A stretch of 64,000 bases of DNA from Setophaga petechia (taxonomy: Eukaryota; Chordata; Aves; Passeriformes; Parulidae): assembly GCA_024362935.1 (NCBI GenBank), contig JANCRA010000001.1, positions 62,772,930-62,836,929 on the forward strand, given 5' to 3'. Shown piece after piece: positions 38,501 through 51,057 of the stretch (position 1 is the stretch's first letter; each line of letters begins with the position of its first letter). Under the pieces are notes generated by a model. It ran no database searches, was not told the DNA's origin, and worked only from the letters and a program-made list of their open reading frames with translations. The translations under genes were made by a program, and so were the position numbers.

Positions 38501-39379
38501 CTACAGAATAACTGAAAATGTCATATATTTCTGAGTCACCATAGTTGCAGAGAGTCATCACTTTTCACTCCCTGACTTTTAAACTTCTAGAACCTTAGGC
38601 CTTCAGTATATATGACATTTTTGGATTAAAAGTTAGACAAAACCTGTGTATTCTGAGAGTCATATGAACAAAAAAAAAAAAGCCTCTTGAATCCAGATCC
38701 TAAATGTCTAGCCAGGAATAAATGTTTCCTTACAGATTTTTAAATACTTGAGGAAAAAAGTAAAAAGGGAAAAAGAAAGGCTCAAGTTTGAAAATATTTC
38801 TATAACAAAAGCTGCTCCAAAACATTGTGTGTTGCAAAAGACTGTGGCAAACAGTATAGGTGCAATCAAGACACTGTTGTCTTGACAACATCATGCAAGA
38901 AATGAAAGAAGCATTACTGTTTCATGAAAGAAAGCTGCAGTGCTATTTTTTTAATTCAGAATATTCCACTGAAGGATCTCAAAAGCATTGCTCAAAGTGA
39001 ATGAGCCAAATAGCCATCAAGGGGAACCAGACTTCACTTTGAGACTACGGTGTAAAATGCAAACTCTGAAAAACCAGTATCAAGCAATGCTACATCAGGA
39101 CAAACCACTAAAGCTTGCAGGAGCTGTGCTGGATGTTTTGGGATTAGCTCTCCTGCAGTGTTCATTTTCATGGATAACTATCACTGTGGAAAATGGGGAT
39201 GCTGGGGTCTATCACCCTTACCCTGGCTTTCAGCAGGCCTCACTTTTGCCCATATCCTCTTGTGATGCTAAAATTGAGAAGGGATTTAAGAAAAGTCCAG
39301 GAGTAACAGCTGGACTTCCCAGAACAGCAGATCCAGTGTCAGGGCTGTTACCCAAGTGATCCTTGCAGGACAGGGAAAA
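35571..39379. other. Non-coding stretch, no gene recognised
   Basis: AT-rich single-copy DNA with an A12 run at 38670-38681 and an 8-bp-arm inverted repeat at 38866-38885 (TCAAGACA, CTGT, TGTCTTGA). Frames do not exceed about 125 codons and are unrecognised. Confidence 0.6.
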
Positions 39380-39750
39380 GTCCTGTCCGTGAGAACAGAT
39401 GGAAGAGAAGCAGTGAGGGCTGGATCCCATTAGAGGTTCTCACAAAATAGTCCACACTGCCTGCTGCAAGCCCTGGAAGCCTTTGGGCCCAGGTGTAGAA
39501 GCTACGAGGAGCCCAGAGACCACTTCTGGGTGCAGAGTGGCATGTGCAACACGGGGCCAAGAGTGGTCCCACCTGAGAAGCCATTTAGCTGAGTTAGGGA
39601 GGTGCTGCAGCACAGAGAGCAGAGCTGTGAGAAGGAAACACCAGCTCCCACCCAAAGAGCAAGGGCTTTGCTCTGCTAGGGAACAACTTGGAAAAAGGCA
39701 GAGCCATCAGCCCCAGGGTGTGCTTTGTGCCCCACAGGCAACTTGACAGA
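39380..39750. other. GC-richer patch with overlapping short frames
   Basis: This interval has higher G+C than its flanks, so stops are rarer and frames of 66-87 codons overlap on both strands (39230-39430, 39348-39584, 39440-39655 and 39594-39812 minus; 39483-39746 plus). Overlap of this kind without a dominant frame argues against a coding exon. It could be an old, unrecognisable retroelement piece. Confidence 0.3.
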
Positions 39751-40014
39751 GAAGTCCTCAACTTGGAGAATGCATTCAGTTCAAAAGATCCCACTTGAAT
39801 GTGAGGATACACACTGGCAACAGCGGGCTCCTTTGAGGTACATTTTCCCTCCCAGCAATATTTACCTAAGAAATTTCATGCACAGAAAAGAACGAGTGAA
39901 AGGCAATATTCAGATACATGACAGGAACAGTCTTTACTGCAATTGCTTTTTCAGCCAGCACTTTGTTTTCTTTTAGTGGAAGCCTGACAGTCATAAAAAG
40001 CCATTGTAAGTGCA

Positions 40015-40150
40015 GCCCACTGAGAAGCAAACCACAGCCCTGCCTGCAATGCTGAGGCTCGGGATCATTACGTTGTTAGTGTGCCACCCGGAATCCAGGC
40101 AATGCATCCGCTTGCTCTATTAAATTAAAGCATTTCCTGCAGCAATTGAG
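40015..40150. other. Possible conserved non-coding element
   Basis: A block with several CpGs (GGCTCGGG, TTACGTTG, ACCCGGAA, ATCCGCTT) in CpG-poor surroundings, high word complexity, and a TTAAATTAAAG homeodomain-like word. It has the texture of a constrained enhancer-type element. No coding frame runs through it. The judgement rests on composition only. Confidence 0.25.
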
Positions 40151-43100
40151 GAAGGATACAGAAAATAGGTGCTATTATAAAAGTGTTGTGTGACTGGCCT
40201 TGTTTTCTGCAAGCCATTAGGACATGGAAGCTTCTAACTTGAAGAATTGCAGGACCTCTCATCTCCCATCCATTACCACCAGGACATAAATGAGAAGGGC
40301 TGGAGCCAACAGTATTGCTGTAGATATACAAGCTGCAAAGAGGACAAGGATCTGTCTCTAGTGGTTTCCACTGTTTCAGCTTCCCAGGTTATGTGTGCCC
40401 TGCCCTGCAGGTTTCTATCTCCCTGGTTAGTCATTCTGTGTTTCGGCCACTGCTCTTCCTGTGGGACCCTCCTGGGCGTCTGCTTCTCTCTGCATTTGAT
40501 AAGGAGATTACTTGGAATGCAAGTAGACAGACACAGGTGGTGGGACCACCTGCTACAATCTCTTCAGTGCTTTTGGATAGTATAATAGTGCTTGGATTTA
40601 ACCTTCATTTTTCCTTTCTTTCTTTTTTTTTTTTTTAACCTAAAGTTAGCTTTCAATTCATTTATTCAGTGGTCTGAAAGGAGGAATTATGATGAAAGAC
40701 ACTATTCCCTTGGTCCTGGAAAAGCAATTTGCTAGAATATTGTTCCCAGGACAACAAGCTCATCCTTTGTGTTATTTCAAAACCTCTGGCAGGAACAACA
40801 AAACTGCAACCCAAAAGCTCTTTTTAAGGTATTTATCCTTCCCTTCACTGCCTAACAATTTCATGTGCCTTCTTGCCTGACTGCTCCTGCCAGCTCCCAA
40901 ATTTTATGTGACCATCCACAGCAGTAAAAGAGTATCTCACTCCCTCATTTGGCTGTGTTATAGCCTTGAAGGGTATCTACAACAATGATTTACAGCAGAG
41001 GGTTTCTTCTGAGTATAAAATAGAAGGCTCAGTTTGGTCAGGCTCTTGTTTACACAAATAATTAGAAAAAAAGCAACTAGTGTTAATTCTAAAGAAGCCA
41101 CATTTTCCATGAACTTGCTATTTTGGGACTGAGAGTCAGATAGTCTCAGTCTAGCCCAAGAGGAAAGAAGAAATCCATTAATGGCATGGCAGTCTAAGAA
41201 AGACAGTTGAACACCAAATTTAAGTGGGGTTTCATACAGTTGGAGTCTCAATTAGAATCAGCAAGAAGCCCCAAAAGTACACTGACAAAGGGTATTTAGT
41301 ACACAAATAATTTTGAGACAGATACTACGGCTTGCAGCCAGGGGAAAGAAATATTTTCTCAACTTATTTCATATTTGGCCTTTGTAATCACAGAAACACT
41401 TTTTCTATTTCTGGCAGAAACATTTATGATAGATTTTAACAAAAAAACCTGCCTAAATCACTTGCTTAAGGTAAGGTTGGGTTTTTCCTGCACATTGTAG
41501 AGAGCATGAGCAAACTGTGAGGTCATTTTATGGCATGTATCTCTGGGAGCACAACCAGAAGCATCAAATGCAAAACAAGCCTCTCAGGTGCACTTGTCCT
41601 GAGTGCTCTTTGGGGCTTGGCACTTAACAAAAGGGAACAGTTTTATAATGTCACTTGAGAATCTGGAGATGGAGACGTTATTCCTGAGCTGATATGAGAT
41701 GTTAGGCAACTTGGTTTTCATCCCAGTGTTTGCTTCTGCCTGCAAAAAACTGGGATAATTTTTATTCCCTCTCTCAGTTTTAAAAGAAAAGTGCCTAGGC
41801 ACATTATTATTCATTCCTGAGTGCTGCTTCATTTGAATTTAGGCAGGATGTCCCTCTGCCCATGGAGGTGATATTTTGTAGCATCTTTAGTCAGATGCCT
41901 GCAGTGTTTCATTTGTGATGTGCATGTCATCTTTCACTGGGATCTCATAATTTTCCCCTGGAATTTACTCAACCCTCAGTTCTTAAACTGACAGAAAATT
42001 GGACTGAGCAAGCCAACAGTGACAGACCTAATTGAAAGCACTTATATCTTTAGAGTACAGCAATGATGCAAAGATTTACCTGTGGTTATGGAGGGAATGT
42101 GTGCAGGCTCTGTTTCACAAAGAAGCACTGTGTATGCCATTCTCCTCAAGAGTCTGTCTTTTGTGCCTTCAGTACCTACAGGAGTGATCAGGAATGCGCA
42201 GAGTTTGCATTCCTGCAGATACATTATCTGAAAGTGTGGCCCTTTGTTTGCTTTCCTCCTGTTTTGTTCTGTTAGTCCTTCATTGTAAGAGAGACCTGTT
42301 TATACATTCCATTTTTCTTGGTCTTCTTGGCACCTTGCGGTCAAACACAGCTCCAGACTGATCCCTTGCTTTACAATGCACTGGCAGTACATCTATGTAA
42401 GAACAGACAAAAGAGTGCTCTTGCCATCTGATGATTTCATTTCTAGCTCTCCAGCACCTTTTGTTATTTCAGGGTATTTTTTCCTGGTGGGAACGGGCAC
42501 ATTCAGCTGTTGTTTTCATGCTGAAAGCCTGTGTGGAAGCACTTCCCTGTTGGTTTTTTTATTTTTTTTTTTCCAGACATGTCTTTCAGCATGTTTCCAA
42601 AGGCTTGGAATCAGCACATTGTGTTGTGACATGTGCATACTTGACATTGCTTTGTTCTCTGACTTCCTTTTGCCTGCAATCTTTAGGAAGTTATCTTACA
42701 ATTAGAAAGGAATTTTGAGTCAGTGTTATTGCAGACCCAGCATATTGTCCTCTGCCATCTGCAAAGAAGAAAGCCTGGAGGAGCAGGAGGGAAGAAAGTC
42801 ATTTTGGTATTTTTAACTGCCTGAGCCACGTAGGAGTCAGTTCACTGCATAGAGAGTGACTGCAGCTCTGACTTCTGCCAGAAAAAAAATTGCATTACAC
42901 AATACAAACACCTTTTTTATTAAATGAATTAAAGGGAATGCTAGGGCATTATGGTAACCATATGCAATTTGATACATCCTTTTTTCTGTGTTTTGCTCTT
43001 GACTAGTGAGTCTCTTATCATCCAGTAAAAGTGGCAAAGTATCTTCTTCCTGAGAAGTTTACAAAGATTTTTTTTTTCTTTTCAGATGTGCACCTTTATG

Positions 43101-45002
43101 TAAAGGAACTCTCTTCATTTGTTCTGTAAATGAAACTGGTAAAAACAAACAAGCTTTATATGATCTCAGTGGTAAATACATTCATATTAAGCTGACTAAA
43201 AAGCACAGACTTTTCAAAATTTTATGGTGCTCTCCTTTTTCTTCTTGTATTTTATTCATCAGCCTCCTAGAGCAGAGACAAGAGGATAATTGGTTTTGAA
43301 CTGCTTCCCTGTACAGGCTGCACAGCTCATTTTGGGCAGGACGGGAAATCTTGAGAGGTGTCTCAGAAAAACTTCCACATGCAAAGCCCTGCTTTCCCAC
43401 AGCCCAGTCAGGCACCACCTGGCAATACTGAAAACACCTTTAAAATGATACCCACACTGAAATGCTTACCATTGTCCCAGAAAAAAAAGAGTTGGAGTAG
43501 CAATAAGAGACTGTGTCAGGAATAAGGCAGCCATATCCACACTGATGTAACATGGAGACATTGGAATGATGTCTGCAGTCAGCTCCTGACTTCTGGACAG
43601 GAGTGAGTGACATACCCTGCAGTCAGACAAGACCCATGGTGCACCATGGTGCCAGGCATGTGTGCCACACCTCTCTGAGCATCAGCTTACTCTGGGTGTG
43701 AACACTCAGGTTTTAACTTTACTGCATTATTTCATAAGAGATGTGTGATTTACAACAGCACTGTACAGACAAGTGTTGGTCCATTAGGAGAGAGGTGGGA
43801 AGAGCATCACCCTAAATAATATTCTGAGTAGCTTTTTCTTTATGTGCCATAAAATACACGTTGTAATGCTTGGAACAAAGATTTTGGTGTCAGGAGGCCT
43901 CATCTTCCTGCTGAAGTGGAGAGATTTTTTTCCTTGGAGTCAGTGAAAGTGTAATAAAACATCTGCCTCAGGCTTCAAGACCCAACCTGAGGAAACAGAG
44001 CTTTTTATAGACACAAGCATCAGCAAGGAGTCGCTGCTTTTCACTGTGCTGACTTCTCTCCACCAAACCTCCTAAAAGACCCCACTTGAGCGCATCCACA
44101 CAGTGGAGGGTAACAGAGGGTGGAGGGTGACACCCAAATAAACAGCAGCTGGGCTGATTTCCCAGCTGGATTCTGCAGGGGAGCGTGGGTGCAGGGCTCT
44201 GCTGGAGCTGTGAGAGCAGCCCCAGAATTTCCAGCCAGCAGAGCAGAGACAGTGCAGGATTTCCCAGAGACGGATCGGATGTCGGAGCACTGCAGCCCTT
44301 GGCTCTGGATAGACAGGCTGGGCCCATCACAGGAAGTCCAGAATATTGAGCAATTATTCAACCACTGAGCAAGACAGGGCTATTTAGATCCCAAATGGTA
44401 AAGGGTTGCTTAATTTTTTTCATCAGGAGCTCTCCCTCTGCAATCTGTTTCAGATCACTGCATAGCAGGGAGAGTGTATGTCAAAGTCTGTGCAAGACTG
44501 AGAGCTTGCAGCATAACAATGAATAAAGTGTAAAATATATATTAGCCAAAAATACAGGAATCATAATTCATATAGCTATAACAGAAGGAAAGAAAATTAT
44601 GCTGGAAATTCTAACATAAGAAAATCAACAAGAAGGAAATGGCTAATCCTTGTGGAGGAAAGAAAGGCTTTTTTTAATGTTAAAAGTTTAGAGTTTCCCT
44701 TGTTTATGGCAAAAATTCCCCACAATTCAATTTACTAACTCCACAATCCAAGGATTAAAATGTATGGAATAAAAAACCAACAAGAGCAAAGAGAAAGTTA
44801 TTCTCCCCTTGCAAATTTGCTTTCAGTCATTCAGTAAATGCTTTTAATTACTACAGTACAAATGGCATTGAGGGTGCTCACTTATGACAACCACAAAAAT
44901 TGGAAGTTTGTATAATGTCCTCTCCAGCACAGGGCACATCAGATGATTCCTTATATATTAAATAATTTGTCTGTAATATATTTTCCACACATAGACATCC
45001 AG
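40151..45002. other. Non-coding stretch, no gene recognised
   Basis: AT-rich, with a pyrimidine tract ending in T14 at 40608-40636, strong acceptor-like tracts ending at 42576 and 43085 without good partner donors, and a GC-richer patch at 44080-44340 where three minus frames overlap. A 16-bp palindrome is at 43634-43649. No gene is supported. Confidence 0.6.
43634..43649. repeat. 16-bp perfect palindrome
   Basis: CCATGGTGCACCATGG equals its own reverse complement. Its extension repeats the CCATGGTGC word. No function assigned. Confidence 0.85.
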
Positions 45003-45106
45003 CTTGATATAGTAAATAGAATAGTATTTAGAATATAGAATAGTATTTAGAATAGTATTTACTTGATATAGTAAATAGAATAGAATATAGGCTAGAATAA
45101 TAAATA
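45003..45106. repeat. AT-rich minisatellite-like repeat
   Basis: CTTGATATAGTAAATAGAAT starts at 45003 and again at 45062 (period 59). Inside the first unit a TAGAATAGTATTTA-type word recurs about three times. The second unit continues with degenerate AGAATA/TAAATA words to about 45106. It is a nested local expansion. Confidence 0.88.
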
Positions 45107-47430
45107 ACTATACATGGGCACAGATAGATTCAGGATATTCTTCTAAAAACTGCTTGTTTAATTTTATTTTTTTTAACAGAACACCTCAGAGTAATCTATC
45201 ATTTTTTGGCACCACTGTCATTTATTAGTGTTATCTAAGTTGTACTACTTTCCTTGTCACATCATAAGTTAACCTTCCCTAATCACCACCCTGGACATTT
45301 ACCAGGCCCTCCCTGGGGAGGTGTTTAACCAGAGCCACAATTTTCCTGTTATTATGTACTCCAGGGTTCTGAAAGCTCGTGTGGATTTTACTCAGAGACT
45401 GAGAATAAATCTATGAGATCCTAATGCCAGGAATTTATTACATTAAATGGATATATGCCTACTTTAAATGAACTCCATAGCTGGTGGCATGGCAAGATCC
45501 TCAAAGAAGCCCACTTTTTGCTGCACATCCTGCTATTTTGGAAGCTTAATAAAAATGGTTTAAAGTCCTCCTTTCTCAAACACACAGCAGTTTTCCTTCC
45601 CTGGACACCCACGGGAAGCAACAAAATGGCAGCAATCCAGGGAAAAGGTAAACTCCTTCTGAAAGCACTTAGGCTACAGACACATTACTCATGAAAGACC
45701 ATTTGCTCAACCCAGGAGCTCAAACAAGACCTTGAAGACCAAATGAATTGGTGAAAAAAGCCAACCAAACAAAACTCACAGTAATCCCTGGTTTTCACTA
45801 GCAGGGATACAGACCAAGCAGAGAGCTGACAGTTCAACATCTACTCTCTTGAGGAGTATTTTTCAGCCTTAGAAGGGAAAGTTGGTGCCAACATATCCAA
45901 ACCCAAAAATTTCTTAGGCTAGGAGAGGAATCCAACAAGAGACCAGCTGTGCTGAGTTAAGGCACTCCACTTAAAACATCCCATCAATCACAGAGCAGGA
46001 GAGTGCTGACGTTATTTGCATGAAATGTAAGAGTGCTATTACTCACCTGCAATTAAAAAGAATAGTTTGATTTGGTTTCTTGCCGAGAGAATGATGTGAA
46101 TATTTTCCCTTTTGCCAGGTTATGAATTTTGCCAGCTTCCATAATCTGAAGGTAGCATTCCAGGTTCTGACTAAATTGTGAATGACACAAGTCAGATCAT
46201 TTTGGAGGGGAAATCATCCTTTTTCTGAAAGCTAAATTATAAACCTTTGGTTTTTTTAATCCACATTCTCTGCAAGGGGCTGGCTTGCAATGTCATGAAA
46301 GCACAGTTTTAATTGGTACACTTTTTGGCACAGTTTGAGAAGAGTCCAAGATCTGCATGGAGACTCGATTATTCTACCCTCTCTGGCTTTGGACCCTCAA
46401 GGCATGGATTAAGATGAGACACTAATGGGGCAGCATGCAAAAGCTTGTGTTACTGAAACAGATCTCCTTCGTGGATAAAAAGAAATAGGAACTTTCCAGC
46501 TTGCAATTCTAAATGAGAACAAAGCTACAGATAGGGAAAAGAGCCAGACAAGGATCTGGGCAAAGATTGGTGATGCAATGAAAGCATGGGAGCCATCTAG
46601 AGGGGATTTTGGCTGGGTTGCATCTTCCAGTGTTAGGAACCAGCAGCTCACAAGGCTCTGAGTGCAGGTTTATACCACCTGGCAAAGGGAATCATTTCAC
46701 ATGCATTAAATGCATGAATGCAATTTGAAAAACAAACAAAAAAAAGACAGAAGACAAGTAAGGGCGAGAGAGTTAATCTAAAGAGAGAAACTCTTTAGGT
46801 AAATGCCCTTGGTTCTTTTTTTTTCCCCCCCAGGTTCAAATATACCATTTTCTCAATATTCTTTTTAGCTGACATGGAGTTTCCTCATACCAAATTGCCT
46901 CAATGTTCATCAGAGTAAGAACACATAAAAACTTTGAGGTATTAAAAAAAAGGGTTTTTTGCTCCCAGAGACACTTGCTTGAGGACTTATCTCCCAAAAA
47001 ATAAAATTAATTTAAAAAAAAAAATTGAATACTCACATTATAAAATACAATTCCTGAGTGGAGTATCCATGCAGCCATCTTAAAGCTATTTGCTGATTCA
47101 GGTCACAAGAACCATAAAGTTAGTTAACCCAGGCTGGGTATAAGCTTCAGCTCTGTCTTGATGCTGTATTAGACAGGTATCCAAGCATCCATATGTCCAC
47201 CCCTTCACTTTGGTTTCTGAAAGAAAATAAATCAGGTTTGTAAGACTGAAGGGTCCCTGTTTGCGCTCTGCTGCTTCCGGAGGTGCCACACAGCATTTAT
47301 CTGACACAAGCAAATAGAGCCAGGAAACATAACTTAGGAGCTGCAAAAAACAGCATTTTAGTATCCAGTAGAGGAAAAGTAACCATTCACTCTTCCCCAA
47401 GGTATTCCCACTCCTAATTACAAGAAACCA
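45107..47430. other. Non-coding stretch, no gene recognised
   Basis: AT-rich with short A and T runs. A minus-strand acceptor-plus-donor arrangement is listed separately at 46041-46070. The 135-codon minus frame at 47098-47505 shows no domain. Confidence 0.6.
46041..46070 (-). other. Recursive-splice-site-like sequence
   Basis: Read on the minus strand, ACTATTCTTTTTAATTGCAG is followed at once by GTGAGT (donor 46041-46046). Acceptor and donor abut with a zero-length exon, the configuration of recursive (ratchet) splice sites known from very long introns. The match to CAG|GTRAGT is full. It matters only if the window lies in a minus-strand intron. Confidence 0.18.
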
Positions 47431-47461
47431 CCTAAATGTTTCACCCATTGAAACATTTAGG
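47431..47461. repeat. Perfect inverted repeat, 13-bp arms, 5-base loop
   Basis: CCTAAATGTTTCA (47431-47443), loop CCCAT, TGAAACATTTAGG (47449-47461). A tight perfect hairpin. The stem is too short for a typical microRNA precursor. Confidence 0.9.
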
Positions 47462-48310
47462 GTTGATATTACAAAGCAACAGCTAAACGCGGCCTTACAA
47501 AACACGAGGATTTTGTCACGTAAATCTTTCCCTGCAGTTCCCTTCCACGTGGCTTTTTCCTACTTCTCAAACTTCTTGAGGATGTTTGAGGGCTTAGATA
47601 ACACAGAGTAACCTGTCTTCTTGTAGTGAAGAGACAGAATGATTTGAAACCGGCTTATCTTGGGGTCATATCCTGCCATTGATTTTTTTAGCACTCCCTA
47701 TTGATTCCAGCAGTGAGTTCCACATACAGATCAATACCAGGATATGGCCTTTATTTATTAGTACACTTCTGGTCCTTCCACTCTACCCTAATGCCTCAAA
47801 ACACGTGGAATTAATTACAGCATTCCACATTATATTGGCCTTGTTGTCTGTAGAGGAGCTAAGCCTTCATTTGGTCAACAGAATAATTTGAAAGGATTGT
47901 TTGGTGACTTCTGCCATTGATCCAAAAATAGATCCTGTGACACTTTCTTTAGGGGCAGGGATGAAGGAGAGGAGCAGAGATATGTGGATCAGCACATCCT
48001 TTGGCTTTACCAGCACTTCCCGCTTGCTGCAGCACTACATTCCCAGCAGAAGTTTCTTGACAATGAAAAATTCTCTGCCTTGAATCAGTGGTTTGATTGA
48101 CCTAGCCTGATCTTAAAGACATCGTGTGCTAAAGAAATATGTTGGGCACTTGGCTGAAAGTTCCCCTACTATTCATTTCTGAACTTCATCAACATCTTTT
48201 ATTTATCAGGTCAGGCATACAGGATCTGAAATTTTCAAGGAGTTCATCTAATATGCATTTTTTACTTCCTGGGGCTTGGAAGAGGAACATGCTGAAACTG
48301 ACCTGGAAAA
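47462..48310. other. Non-coding stretch, no gene recognised
   Basis: AT-rich single-copy sequence. Short frames only (60-70 codons), none recognised. Confidence 0.6.
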
Positions 48311-48387
48311 ATTAGTATATATTCTCCAACTGCCAAGAGCAGGACTAATTAGTATAGATTCGCCAACAGCTGCCAAGAGCAGGACTA
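48311..48387. repeat. Tandem duplication, 37-bp and 40-bp copies
   Basis: Copy 1 (48311-48347) and copy 2 (48348-48387) both run ATTAGTATA...ATTC.CCAAC...TGCCAAGAGCAGGACTA. The second has a 3-bp insertion (AGC) and two substitutions. Confidence 0.93.
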
Positions 48388-50976
48388 ATTTCAACACAGT
48401 TTTTCAGTGATTTTGACTCAGGGCCTTGGCCCCATGCTGCAGCTGGCCCTACAGCTTTACCAGTCATCTGCAGGGTTCAGGTTTGATACAGATTTCAAAC
48501 TGCACAGGAGCTGAAAGGTAAAGTGTCTTTAAAGAGAGAGTGCCTTTTCATTTCTCTCTCTTACCACAGAATTTCTACACAGATACAGGCATGGGTTAAA
48601 ACTAGCCATGGGGCTAAACTGAATACTCTGCCTCCTGAGAAATCAGATCTTCCACTCACATTTGATGGCCAAAATGCAATGCTATATTTAAAAGCAGAGT
48701 AAATAAAACTGTTCCTTCCTAGGTGCTATGCTTACATTACCTTTCTACACTCAGCAAAATAGCACCAAGGTAATCTTGTGCATTCAGAAGACTTTTCCTT
48801 TAAAAACAGAAAACCAAATAATCTTGTCAGTGTTTCTAGTATTACAGTAGAGGTGGAGCAGAAGATGAGCAGCACCAAATTTTTCATCTATAACCCACCA
48901 GTGCATCCTGGTATTGGGATGCAATAAACCAACAGCTATTTTTACAGGTACTGCCTGCACCTGGGTACATTTGATTTAACCCAAGTGGACAAAGTAACAA
49001 ATGAGCAAGGAAAAGAAAGTGCAGAGAGAAAACAGAGCTTCAGAATTTGTTCAACTGCCTTGGAGCCTTAGGAAAACATCAGTGTTCTGTTGACTTAGCT
49101 TCTCTTGTTCTCCTTTACATCACTGGAGGGTCTGGCCTGTGCTTTAAGAAAATACTGCTCCTTTTCAATTGTTAAATAGTGACAAAGTCCAGGTGACCCT
49201 AACACAGAGTCTGAGTGGTTTATGTCAAGCCTGGAGACAGTGACTCACGGAGTCACAGATGATCAGTTGATAAATGCCACTGGTATCAGAAACTTGGCCA
49301 TTAACATGAGTGATGTGAGAACCAAGAGGTTAAGTAAAAGCTACCTCCATAATGAGTGTGTGATACAGAAAAGCAATGTTTTGTCCCAAGCTTGAATTTT
49401 TGGTTTTGTTTCTCTTTTCCCCTAAAGGTGGATTTGACTTTGTAACTTTTGTTTGCTTTGTAAGTTCTTTTTTTAATGCAACATTTTAATTTTTCACGGA
49501 TGGGAAAAGGCTACAAGAAATGTTAGGAAGATGTTCAGATGAACCACCAGGAGGTCCACTAGGATTTTTTTTCCCAAGTTTCTGCTGCAACAATGAAATG
49601 TGTTTGCCACAAACTGCTGAGTTTTGGAATTGCCTTTGCTTCAAAGTGGCTCAGGAGCTGTTTTTAAAGTGTTTCTAGGAAAGAGTAAACTATTATTACA
49701 TGCATCACAAGCAGTAAGTTGCCTTATCTACAGCCAAACATAAGACCAAGGACTTTGGTGAAGCAGAGCCCTCACAGAATCTTCCAAAGTTTTATTGCTT
49801 CAATTTATAAGCAGGCAGCACCTCAGATAACCACTCTGAGCCATCTTAGCTGCAATTCAAGAACTCAATATGTCATTCAAGCCATTGTGTTCCACTTTGC
49901 TAATCTTCAGTGATTTAATGCAAAAAACCCTATAATTTAGAAAAACTGTGGGAAGCTTTGGCTGCCAACATGCAAAATCTCACAAATTATCAAAGTGCAA
50001 GCTAGTATTTCATAGTGGGGATAACTAGTTCTGAAGCATTTGTATGTAAAGCATGTATGTCATATTTTTAGTGTGCCAAGCATTTACAGTCATATTTTTC
50101 TTCATCATCTTATTTCAATAAGAAAGAAGAAAAAGCAGTTTAGGCCACTAAAATTACAGATGGATTTATGAGAATGCAGTCCTCTCATTAGAGAATTTAA
50201 ATAAATATAGGGAAAGGGGTAAGAAGCCTTCCTGGCCTGTGGAGGCTTTAGGCATAACAGCCTTTACAAGGTTGAGTATTTAATATATTTTACTGTAGTA
50301 AATATATCCCATTGTCTCTTGAGAGGAGAGGCTAAAGTACAATTGGTCACATATTCATTTACAGTTATATGAACCATTAACAGAAATCCATTTTTCAGAA
50401 ATAAATATTTTTTGTTATATTTCAGTTTGAAATTAAGTTATTATTTACCTACAAATACAGGGAAGAATAGTTTCCTTTTTTCTTTCCCTCGTTAAAATTA
50501 TTTTCATTTAATTATTCATACAGTGGGAAACACAAAAATAATCAAAATCAGAATGAAACATTACATATCATACTTTCTCAATCTCTTCAATAAAAACTTC
50601 TTTTGGTGGAATTCCTAGTCAGTTCAGAATTGTGGAGATTTTGCTTCTCTCTGGTGTGTGGATAAACATGGAAAGCTTTAAATATCTGCTTAGAGAGCAT
50701 CTTAAATCTGCATAGAGATCATTTTATTTTGTGACATCGGTCTTAACACTTGAATGCAGATTTATTAATTCATCCTTTCCCATCAGGAGCCTGGAACCCA
50801 GGAGTTCCCTACATTTACAGTCCCTTCCTTATGCTCTCCAGACTCTGCCTTGCTGGCCCCACAAGACACATCAGGGTTCTGGCAAGGTGTGATTTCCCCT
50901 ACATGATCCTCCCTTTCACCTCTCCCATGCCAGCTTTGCTCTGCTGTCAAAACTGCTGAAAACTGAAAGTTATTAA
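48388..50976. other. Non-coding stretch, no gene recognised
   Basis: AT-rich single-copy DNA. TTATTTACCTACAAATACAG near 50446 gives a minus-strand TTTGTAG|GTAAAT arrangement of no proven meaning. No gene is supported. Confidence 0.6.
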
Positions 50977-51057
50977 CCTGTTGGACAAGATGCTCCAAAC
51001 TTGACTGAACCAGCCCTGAACAACCTGGTCTAGCTGGACCAAGTTTGAGCAGGGAGA
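50977..51057 (+). mobile_element. Probable CR1 LINE remnant
   Basis: CCCTGAACAACCTGGTCTAG and TTTGAGCAGGGAGATTCT resemble, in order, the plus-strand CR1 3' region where an 'aacctggtctagctg' word precedes a 'tgagcaggg' word. TTGGACAAGATGCTCCA just upstream resembles the 'ttggactagatgatctcca' word that in CR1 lies further 3', so the order is disturbed, perhaps by two nested or rearranged fragments. Too short and diverged to assign a subfamily. Confidence 0.5.
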
